Notes under the pieces: model-generated
The model's database searches: none
Told to the model about the DNA's origin: nothing
What the model saw: the letters and a program-made list of their open reading frames with translations, nothing else
Shown: positions 57,875 to 64,000 of the stretch, in pieces
Layout of the letters: every line of letters begins with the position of its first letter
Numbering within the stretch: position 1 is the stretch's first letter
Program-made: the position numbers and the translations under genes
Assembly: GCF_904846715.1 (NCBI RefSeq)
Contig: NZ_CAJHBU010000002.1
Location: 124,001 to 188,000, forward strand
DNA length: 64,000 nucleotides
Reading direction: 5' to 3'
Source: Psychrobacter vallis
GTDB lineage: Bacteria; Pseudomonadota; Gammaproteobacteria; Pseudomonadales; Moraxellaceae

Positions 57875-58405
57875 ATGGCAGATTTTAACAAAATTTTAGA
57901 CGCAGGCGACGTAGATGGCGGCATCATCAACGTAGTAGTAGAAATCCCAGCTGGTAGCAGCCATAAAATTGAGTGGAATCGCGAATTGGCGGTGTTTGAA
58001 CTTGATCGTATTGACCCACAGATTTTTGCTAAGCCTTGTAACTATGGTTTTATCCCGCAAACACTTGACGAAGATGGTGATGAGCTTGACGTATTGCTAT
58101 TGACTGAACAGCCTTTACCAACGGGCATTTTCTTAAAAGCAAAAGTAATCGGCGTGATGAAGTTCGTTGATGATGGCGAAGTTGATGACAAAATCGTTGT
58201 CGTTCCTGCTGACGACCGTGATACCGGCAATGCTTATAACAGCTTAGCTGATCTACCAAAACAGTTGATCAACCAATTAGAGTTCCATTTCAGCCACTAT
58301 AAAGACCTGAAAAAACCTGGCACGACTGTGGTCGAGTCTTGGGGTGATGTTGCGGAAGCAAAAGAAGTCATCAAAGAATCTATCCAGCGCTGGAAAGACT
58401 TATAA
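57875..58405 (+). CDS. ppa: Inorganic pyrophosphatase
   Basis: Soluble family I pyrophosphatase that pulls biosynthetic reactions forward. It is 176 residues, the usual bacterial length. Motifs include VVVEIPAGSSHKIEWNRE, GFIPQTLDEDGDELDVLLLTEQPL (the D-x(5)-D metal ligands around 58-70), and DDKIVVVPADDRD. The start at ATG 57875 is supported by GGAG six bases upstream; a TTG at 57863 would bury that site. A hairpin terminator follows. Confidence 0.97.
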   Translation: MADFNKILDAGDVDGGIINVVVEIPAGSSHKIEWNRELAVFELDRIDPQIFAKPCNYGFIPQTLDEDGDELDVLLLTEQPLPTGIFLKAKVIGVMKFVDDGEVDDKIVVVPADDRDTGNAYNSLADLPKQLINQLEFHFSHYKDLKKPGTTVVESWGDVAEAKEVIKESIQRWKDL

Positions 58406-58449
58406 TCTATTAACCATTGGCATAAATGCTGATAAAATATAGATAATGA

Positions 58450-58486
58450 AATACCGCTATCACATGGTGATCGCGGTATTTTTTTG
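58450..58486 (+). terminator. Terminator after ppa
   Basis: AATACCGCTATCAC, loop ATG, GTGATCGCGGTATT, T-run. One mismatched pair inside a 14-bp stem. Confidence 0.88.
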
Positions 58487-58564
58487 CTCAAACGTTGCTG
58501 ATATAAAATGGGTATAATGAACACTATTCATCATTTACATTCACACGCCGTAATAAGGACAGCC

Positions 58565-59032
58565 ATGTTTAATCCTGATCCCAGCTCAAAGCCAAGTAAT
58601 AAGAAGCTGCCAAAAGCGGTCATCATGATGATCGAAAAAAACAACTTGGTGATGGCCATCAAAACATTGGCGGCCGATGAAAACATCAGCATGGATGAAG
58701 CCAAGCTGCGCATTGATGCCTATGAAACCAAATTAAAGGTGGAGCAGCAGCAGAAACTCAATACTATCGCGAGCAAACAAGGCATCTCTAACCACGCTAT
58801 TAGCTTTGATAGAGAGCAAGAGCCTGATGATGATCTCGACCCACTAATAAAAAACCGTGTCAAAACCACCAAACAAAGTCGAGTTTTCAAAAGCTTGCAA
58901 AAGGGCGTTGATAGTCAGCTTAACGACTTAGGCTACAAAAAACCGCTACTGCCTTATTGGCTAAAACGACTACTTGTCATTGCGGTCGTTATGTTAGGAC
59001 TGTTTTGGATATTGTGGCGGGTGTTTGGTTAA
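58565..59032 (+). CDS. Small tail-anchored membrane protein of unknown function
   Basis: A 155-residue protein with a soluble, charged N-terminal part (KLPKAVIMMIEKNNLVMAIKTLAADENISMDEAKLRIDAYE, a helical region reminiscent of short ribosomal-L7/L12-like C-terminal helices) and one C-terminal membrane segment (about 134-152, after PYWLKR). ATG 58565 has AAGGA nine bases upstream and is preferred over 58508. The last 32 codons (58937-59032) are duplicated with divergence at 63376-63471, where only that fragment remains. I do not recognise a named family. Confidence 0.75.
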   Translation: MFNPDPSSKPSNKKLPKAVIMMIEKNNLVMAIKTLAADENISMDEAKLRIDAYETKLKVEQQQKLNTIASKQGISNHAISFDREQEPDDDLDPLIKNRVKTTKQSRVFKSLQKGVDSQLNDLGYKKPLLPYWLKRLLVIAVVMLGLFWILWRVFG

Positions 59033-59155
59033 ATCAATAAGCCCTAAGTCGTTATATTTCAAACAGTAACCAATAACGCAAAATATTGAGTTCGACAAAG
59101 AAAATAAACTATTTACGCTTAGCAAAACTCTTGATGCTAAAGGCTCAAATACATA

Positions 59156-60043
59156 TTATTTGAGCTTTAAAGCATCAATAACGGCTCTTAGTGCAGGTGA
59201 TACATTATGATGCGGATAATATAAATGAAAGCCGCTAAAGGTATGACTGAACTCTCTCAATATATGAATAAGCTTACCATTTTTTAGCTCATTTTCAATC
59301 ATATCGATGGGCACATAACCAATGCCCAGTCCTCGTTTTGCTGCATCAATCACTGAATAATCAGTCGAGAATACCCATTGTCCTTGCGTCTTTAATTTGT
59401 AAGGCTGCCCATCAATCATAAAGTCCCAGTGATACATGCCGCCACCCATGAATCGATAGCCCAAACAATTGTGATCGTTCAAATCCATTGGGGTTTTAGG
59501 AAGACCAAACTCATGGAAATAGTCTGGTGAACCGACCACAGCAATCTCCTCATCATAGTCGATACGCACCGATATCATACCTTCGGTGACCAAACTACCA
59601 AAGCGAACACCTGCATCAAATTGTGTGCTGATAATATCTGACAACGCAGTATCGCTTATCAACTCCAATTCAATATCAGGATATAGCTGTTTGAATTTGG
59701 CCAGCTTTGGTAACAGCACTTTATCAATAGCATACTGACCGGCACTGATGCGCACCAACCCCGCAGGCGTTTCGCGCAAATGTTTGAGTCTATCTAATTT
59801 CCTGTCTAATGAACCAAAACTTTGCTCAGCGGTCACAAATAATGCTTCACCTGCATGTGTCAAAGACAAGCTACGTGTGGTTCTCGTGAATAACTGTAGA
59901 CCTAAGCGCTGCTCTAATAACTTAATAGAGCGGCTCAATGCGGATTGTGATATCCCAAGTTTGACAGCGGCTTTAGTAAAACTGCTCTCTTGAGCAACCA
60001 GTAAAAAAGCATGCAGCTCATTATAATTCTCTTGCTGTCGCAT
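59156..60043 (-). CDS. LysR family transcriptional regulator
   Basis: A 295-residue LysR-type regulator. The N-terminal winged helix-turn-helix occupies about 5-65 (LHAFLLVAQESSFTKAAVKLGISQSALSRSIKLLEQRLG), and the effector-binding domain about 90-290 (LVRISAGQYAIDKVLLPKLAKF, the CrgA/AaeR-type subgroup). It is divergent from the hydrolase-MFS-lipoprotein genes and could control them, although a MITE-like element now lies in the shared intergenic region. Ligand unknown. It is the first gene inside the segment bounded by the duplicated 3' ends. Confidence 0.93.
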   Translation of the reverse strand: MRQQENYNELHAFLLVAQESSFTKAAVKLGISQSALSRSIKLLEQRLGLQLFTRTTRSLSLTHAGEALFVTAEQSFGSLDRKLDRLKHLRETPAGLVRISAGQYAIDKVLLPKLAKFKQLYPDIELELISDTALSDIISTQFDAGVRFGSLVTEGMISVRIDYDEEIAVVGSPDYFHEFGLPKTPMDLNDHNCLGYRFMGGGMYHWDFMIDGQPYKLKTQGQWVFSTDYSVIDAAKRGLGIGYVPIDMIENELKNGKLIHILREFSHTFSGFHLYYPHHNVSPALRAVIDALKLK

Positions 60044-60200
60044 ATTCAGAACCTGAGTGAATAAATAAAAGTTAAAAAATGGGTATTATCACTAGAATCG
60101 TAGAAGTATAAGATAATCTCATGACCTCACAGAATATATTATAAACAACTTTATCTTGTTTATAACACGGCTATTTTTACTCACACATTATAAATAATCA

Positions 60201-60377
60201 CTAGGGCGTGTCATCAATTAGATTATGAGCATTAAAATGAGATAAATTGATGCTAAACAAGGAAAAATTCGTAGTAAATATGAACATATTGACAAGAGTT
60301 TTGACACTGTTTAGCGAAAATTTAGCCATTTTAAGGCCATAAATTGCATCAATGTGCTAATTGATGACACGCCCTAG
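60201..60377. mobile_element. MITE-like element with 21-bp perfect terminal inverted repeats
   Basis: Left end 60201-60221 (CTAGGGCGTGTCATCAATTA then G) and right end 60357-60377 are exact inverted complements. The 177-bp interior has no coding capacity. Ends of the form TA-GGGCGTGTCATCAATT with a flanking TA would fit a small non-autonomous derivative of an IS element (IS5-like group is a guess). It occupies the LysR-hydrolase intergenic region. Confidence 0.85.
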
Positions 60378-60411
60378 TTAAGTGATTATTTACCATCACA
60401 AAGGACAACCA

Positions 60412-61530
60412 ATGACTCTACCATCCATGATAAAAAAGCTTAGCTTGGGATTACTTGTCAGCTCAACCATCCTTGGTGCGAATCATATGGCACATGCAAC
60501 CACACCCACCATCCCACTCGTACAAAAATGGGATAAAACCTTTGCTAAAAGTGACAGCGTCACACATCAAAAAGTAACTTTTAAGAACCGTTATGGCATT
60601 ACCCTCGCCGCAGATCTTTATATACCAAAATCTTATAACAGTAAAAAGCTGGCAGCATTGGCTGTTGGTGGGCCTTTTGGCGCTGTTAAAGAACAATCAT
60701 CAGGATTATATGCCCAAAAAATGGCAGAACAAGGGTTTGTCGCTATCGCTTTTGATCCTTCGTATACAGGCGAAAGTAGCGGTACGCCTAGAAATGTAGC
60801 ATCACCAGATATCAACACGGAAGATTTTAGCGCAGCGATAGATTATTTAGGGTTACGTCCTGAGGTTGATAGAAATCGGATTGGCGCTATTGGTATCTGT
60901 GGTTGGGGCGGCATGGGACTCAACGCTGCTGCGATGGATACGCGAATCAAAGCAGTTGCCACGACCAGTATGTACGATATGAGCCGTGCGATGGGACATG
61001 GTATAGGCGACGGTGGTGATCGCTATGACGCGGATGATCGTCAAGCAGTATTGAAACATCTCAATCAACAACGCTGGGTAGACGCAGAAAAAGGCCAACC
61101 TGCGACAGCCAATCATGATCTCTATGTAGACGATAACGGCAAAGTGACCACGGCGGAGCGTATTTTGCCCAAAACCTTGGATAGTAATCCCAACCCTGTA
61201 CAAAAAGAGTTTTTTGATTATTACCGGACGGCTCGTGGTTTTCATAAAAACGCAGTGAATTCGAGCGGCGCATGGACTGCTACCACGCCATTATCTTTTA
61301 TGAACACACCACTGCTGAGCTATATTGACGAGATATCTCCGCGTCCCATTTTAATCATTGCTGGTGAGGACGCCCATTCGCTTTATTTTAGTAAAGATGC
61401 TTATCAAAAAGCCAAACAACCAAAAGAACTGGTCATTTTACCAAATACGAACCATGTCGATTTATACGACCGCATGGATAAAATTCCTTTCGATAAATTA
61501 ACAGACTTTTTTAACAAAAATTTGAAATAA
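60412..61530 (+). CDS. Exported YcjY-like alpha/beta hydrolase
   Basis: A 372-residue hydrolase with a signal peptide (SLGLLVSSTILGANHMAHAT, near 10-30). The core follows the YcjY pattern: KNRYGITLAADLYIPKSYNSKKLAALAVGGPFGAVKEQ, then AFDPSYTGESSGTPRNVASP, and IGAIGICGWGGMGLNAAAMD near 160-180. The elbow position carries Cys in GICGWGG rather than the usual Ser. The acid and base candidates are in ILIIAGEDAHS and LPNTNHVDLYD. AAGGA precedes ATG 60412, preferred over 60382. Substrate unknown. A terminator follows. Confidence 0.85.
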   Translation: MTLPSMIKKLSLGLLVSSTILGANHMAHATTPTIPLVQKWDKTFAKSDSVTHQKVTFKNRYGITLAADLYIPKSYNSKKLAALAVGGPFGAVKEQSSGLYAQKMAEQGFVAIAFDPSYTGESSGTPRNVASPDINTEDFSAAIDYLGLRPEVDRNRIGAIGICGWGGMGLNAAAMDTRIKAVATTSMYDMSRAMGHGIGDGGDRYDADDRQAVLKHLNQQRWVDAEKGQPATANHDLYVDDNGKVTTAERILPKTLDSNPNPVQKEFFDYYRTARGFHKNAVNSSGAWTATTPLSFMNTPLLSYIDEISPRPILIIAGEDAHSLYFSKDAYQKAKQPKELVILPNTNHVDLYDRMDKIPFDKLTDFFNKNLK

Positions 61531-61557
61531 AAAAGCAAGATATTCAGTCATCAAAAC

Positions 61558-61583
61558 AACCGGCTACGTGGTAGCCGGTTTTT
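61558..61583 (+). terminator. Terminator after the YcjY-like gene
   Basis: AACCGGCTAC, loop GTG, GTAGCCGG, TTTTT. Compact strong hairpin, which makes the downstream MFS gene likely to have its own promoter. Confidence 0.9.
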
Positions 61584-61634
61584 GGTTTGGTCTAAAATCC
61601 GTTTTTTTAATAGCGTCTCAATACAATATCGAGA

Positions 61635-62822
61635 GTGTGTATATTAAGCACCAAAGAAATAGAAAAAAATGTAGAACAGCCTGCTTACTGGAGTGGGGTC
61701 TTTGCCATGACCTTGTGCGTTTTTGCATTAATTGCCTCAGAGTTCATGCCTGTGAGTCTACTCACGCCGATTGCAGCAGATCTCAAAATCAGTGAAGGGA
61801 TGGTAGGTCAAGGTATTGCCATTTCAGGTGCTTTTGCAGTTATCACAAGTTTGACGATCTCTCGTGTAGCAGGCAGCATGAATCGTAAAACACTATTGTT
61901 GCTTTTAACCGCCATTATGGCTATTTCAGGAGCGATTGTTGCACTGGCGCAAAACTATACGGTTTACATGATTGGCCGCGCTTTGCTTGGGATGGTTATC
62001 GGCGGGTTTTGGTCAATGTCGGTAGCGATGGCAATAAGGTTAGTACCCAGCTCAGATGTGCCGCGAGCAATGGCTATTTTTAACAGTGGCAATGCCTTGG
62101 CAATGGTTATTGCTGCGCCTTTAGGCAGTTACCTTGGCTCGATTATTGGATGGCGCGGTGCCTTCTTCTGTCTGGTTCCTGTCGCCATCGCAACCTTTAT
62201 TTGGCAATGGATCAGTTTACCTTCTATGCAAGTTACGAGGGGTAAGACAGACAAACATCCCACTATTTTAGGATTGCTTCGTAATCCTGTCGTGATGATT
62301 GGTATGTTGGCGGTCAGTTTGTTTTTTATGGGACAGTTTTCACTCTATACTTATATAAGACCTTTTCTAGAAACCATTACCCAAGTTGATATTTCTACCT
62401 TGTCACTGATTTTGCTTGGTATTGGCGTGATGGGCTTTATTGGCACGTGTATTATCAATATATTTTTAGATCGTCGTTTTTATGCGACGCTAATTATGAG
62501 TTCTATTTTAATGGCAGTTATTGCATTGACTTTGATATTTTTTGGTACATCGACCATAGTTGTAGCCATATTACTTGGAATTTGGGGTCTTTTAGGGACA
62601 GGGCTGCCTGTTGGTTGGTGGCGTTGGCTTGCCCACACACTGCCAGAAGATGCTGAAGCAGGTGGTGGTTTAATGGTCGCTGTGGTTCAGCTCGCCATTG
62701 CGTTGGGTTCGACACTGGGCGGTGTTTTATTTGACCATAGCGGCTATCAAGCAACGTTTATATTTAGTGCTATTATTTTAGTGATTTCTGCGTTCTTAAC
62801 ATCGCGTTTGGCCGCTAAATAA
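61635..62822 (+). CDS. MFS exporter (AraJ/YdhP-like)
   Basis: A 395-residue major facilitator superfamily protein with about 12 membrane segments. N-terminal pattern: FAMTLCVFALIASEFMPVSLLTPIAADLKISEGMVGQGIAISGAFAV, typical of the DHA1 drug- or sugar-efflux (AraJ/YdhP/NepI) branch, with the motif A-like LTISRVAGSMNRK loop near 70-82. Substrate unknown. The start is GTG 61635 without a clear ribosome site and could be a few codons off. It is 22 bp before the cyclophilin-like lipoprotein gene, so those two are probably cotranscribed. Confidence 0.9.
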   Translation: MCILSTKEIEKNVEQPAYWSGVFAMTLCVFALIASEFMPVSLLTPIAADLKISEGMVGQGIAISGAFAVITSLTISRVAGSMNRKTLLLLLTAIMAISGAIVALAQNYTVYMIGRALLGMVIGGFWSMSVAMAIRLVPSSDVPRAMAIFNSGNALAMVIAAPLGSYLGSIIGWRGAFFCLVPVAIATFIWQWISLPSMQVTRGKTDKHPTILGLLRNPVVMIGMLAVSLFFMGQFSLYTYIRPFLETITQVDISTLSLILLGIGVMGFIGTCIINIFLDRRFYATLIMSSILMAVIALTLIFFGTSTIVVAILLGIWGLLGTGLPVGWWRWLAHTLPEDAEAGGGLMVAVVQLAIALGSTLGGVLFDHSGYQATFIFSAIILVISAFLTSRLAAK

Positions 62823-62844
62823 CTACTTTAAGGGAGTTTGACAG

Positions 62845-63363
62845 ATGAATGTGAATAATCGCATGATCATTATGATGGCTGTTGGTGTCATGTCAATATT
62901 TAGCGCTTGTGCTGACGATCAAAATGGCACGTCAAACTCACCTATTGTGCATGAAGGTTTGACAAAAAAAACAAGCCCTAATCATACAGAGCAACCGATA
63001 TCAAAAAAGGAGCATATGAATATGTGGATGACAATTAATGGACATCGTTTTGAAGTGACGTTTGAGGACAATGCGACTGCAAATGCTTTTTCGGCACAAT
63101 TACCCTTAACGTTAGATATGGAGGATTTGCACAGTAATGAAAAGCACGCTCAGTTGCCAAGTGCATTGCCAACAAAGGCTATTCGTGCGAATACCATTCA
63201 TAATGGTGATATCATGTTGTATGGCTCATCAACGTTAGTGGTGTTTTATAAGGGTTTTTCTTCGTCATATTCCTATACGCGTATTGGTAGAGTAAGCCAG
63301 CCTGATCAGTTAGCCGATGTACTTGGGCAAGGTAACGTGCAAATTGAATTTAGTCGTGATTGA
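62845..63363 (+). CDS. Cyclophilin-like-fold lipoprotein
   Basis: A 172-residue protein with a lipoprotein signal (lipobox FSAC, Cys22), a polar linker to about 55, and a C-terminal domain beginning MWMTINGHRFEVTFEDNATANAFSAQLPLTLDMEDLHSNEKHA and containing NGDIMLYGSSTLVVFYKGFSSSYSYTRIGRV. This matches the bacterial cyclophilin-like family that usually appears beside hydrolase, MFS and flavodoxin genes, as here. Enzyme activity is not established. AGGGAG precedes ATG 62845. Confidence 0.85.
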   Translation: MNVNNRMIIMMAVGVMSIFSACADDQNGTSNSPIVHEGLTKKTSPNHTEQPISKKEHMNMWMTINGHRFEVTFEDNATANAFSAQLPLTLDMEDLHSNEKHAQLPSALPTKAIRANTIHNGDIMLYGSSTLVVFYKGFSSSYSYTRIGRVSQPDQLADVLGQGNVQIEFSRD

Positions 63364-63375
63364 TTTTAAATAGCC

Positions 63376-63471
63376 AAAAAATTGCTACTGCCTTATTGGT
63401 TAAAAAGACTGCTTGTTATTGCGGTAGTTATGCTAGGACTGTTTTGGATATTATGGCGGGTGTTTGGTTAA
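63376..63471 (+). pseudogene. Fragment duplicating the 3' end of the 58565-59032 membrane-protein gene
   Basis: Ninety-six bases align with 58937-59032 with nine mismatches. Translated in the matching frame it reads as the C-terminal membrane tail (LLLPYWLKRLLVIAVVMLG, then WILWRVFG and stop). Seven of nine changes are silent; the only amino-acid change is Pro to Leu. There is no start codon or upstream domain: the fragment begins 12 bp after the lipoprotein gene's stop. Confidence 0.92.
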
Positions 63472-63782
63472 ATACCAAATTACTGGATCATTATACTTCG
63501 GATAAAACAGTGTATCGATGAGAGCGGCTTTGAAAAATAAGTGCTCAGAGTCTTCGGCTATTCCTCCCAAGGCCTACCTTGCATTGACAAGTACGACTGG
63601 CCGCAAAAAAATAGAACCAATGCGATTGGTGCTCTATATTGTAAAACCCTGCTTGCCGTCGAGTCCTTTCGACATAATGTTAACTGGAAGGTCGTCAGAT
63701 GGTAAATATTTCTGCTTTACCGTTTGCGCTACGATTTCTTTTGTCTTTTTTTACTCTACCAAAATAATTTTTCTGTTTATTA
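63472..63782. other. 311-bp region with no supported gene
   Basis: Follows the 3'-end fragment. A plus-strand open frame at 63518-63838 has no ribosome site or family match and overlaps the antisense partial gene, so it is not called. Nothing else distinct is seen. Confidence 0.45.
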
Positions 63783-64000
63783 CTATCGTCTTCTATGTTT
63801 TAAAAGCTCTACAGCATCGTTATAGAACTCTATATTGAGTAGTTCATTGGGACTTTTAGATAATGGCTTAGAAGAAGCTCCGTAATGAATAGTTCTCTGT
63901 CCTAAGTTATATTTTGGGCCATTAGCCGGTTCGTTACATTTGACACATTTATAAGTATCTCCTTTTTCTCCAGTAGGGATTGCTATATGGCCACAGCCAC
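63783..64000 (-). CDS. Zinc-ribbon-like protein, C-terminal part (5' end outside window)
   Basis: The minus strand is open from the right edge to a TAG at 63783-63785, giving the last 71 residues of a protein. It reads GCGHIAIPTGEKGDTYKCVKC, then NEPANGPKYNLGQRTIHYGA, and ends NDAVELLKHRRR. The C-G-H, then C-V-K-C arrangement suggests a zinc ribbon. The gene starts beyond the window, so the family cannot be settled. Confidence 0.6.
   Translation of the reverse strand, partial: GCGHIAIPTGEKGDTYKCVKCNEPANGPKYNLGQRTIHYGASSKPLSKSPNELLNIEFYNDAVELLKHRRR

Noticed and set aside
63518..63838. 106-codon plus-strand frame near the right edge
   Set aside because: No ribosome site and overlaps the more convincing antisense zinc-ribbon frame ending at 63783.
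1..64000. CRISPR array, prophage, tRNA or rRNA genes, intact transposases
   Set aside because: I looked for regularly spaced identical repeats, cloverleaf or GTTCGA arms, phage structural genes and transposase motifs and found none.

Overview
The window looks like a chromosomal segment of a Psychrobacter-like gammaproteobacterium (Moraxellaceae). This is inferred from the protein sequences, the moderate G+C of the housekeeping genes, and a dispersed intergenic repeat whose core motif I associate with Psychrobacter genomes. No database search was possible. Most of the window is core metabolism and envelope biology. I saw no rRNA or tRNA gene, no CRISPR array and no intact IS transposase.

Layout. 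1-3235: 3' end of dnaG, then rpoD. 3378-4877: SulP anion transporter, convergent with rpoD across a shared terminator. 5631-7874: a divergent module of a TetR regulator facing a RidA-family gene and a saccharopine-dehydrogenase-like gene, with three tandem palindromic operators between them. 8007-9463: bestrophin-like channel and a DUF493 protein. 9959-16605: class Ia ribonucleotide reductase (nrdA, nrdB, yfaE-type ferredoxin), split by about 2.8 kb of AT-rich accessory genes: a DUF2971 protein, a small zinc-finger-like protein, an unknown protein, a RelB/RelE toxin-antitoxin pair and an antitoxin-like orphan. 16751-25113: envelope quality control and murein turnover (DegS/AlgW-type protease, MltF-like and MltD-like lytic transglycosylases, an NTF2-like exported protein), plus a Nif3 protein. 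25456-33901: CorC/CNNM-like protein, yajC-secD-secF translocase genes, MATE exporter, azlCD.

34116-45459, nearly all on the minus strand: purF-cvpA, pyrD, gspM-gspL of the type II secretion inner-membrane platform, sixA, gpsA, nitroreductase, zapE and an alpha/beta hydrolase. 45684-49504: small lipoprotein, xseA/xseB (exonuclease VII), pncB. 49800-56490: a thioredoxin-MsrA-MsrB fusion, a betaine/choline-type ABC system with binding protein and permease fused, and an aldehyde dehydrogenase. 56845-59032: lipB, ppa and a small tail-anchored membrane protein.

The right-hand part (59033-63471) is a probable island: LysR regulator, YcjY-like hydrolase, MFS exporter and cyclophilin-like lipoprotein. 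It is bounded by two copies of the 3' end of the small membrane-protein gene. The copies differ at 9 of 96 bases, mostly synonymously. Inside it is a 177-bp MITE-like element with 21-bp perfect terminal inverted repeats. A partial zinc-ribbon gene runs off the right edge on the minus strand.

The most interesting points are the 3'-end duplication bounding that island, the cargo inside the nrd locus with its hybrid antitoxin-like gene, the three-operator TetR module, and a pair of 'filled' and 'empty' copies of the intergenic repeat that shows a nested mobile or hairpin unit.
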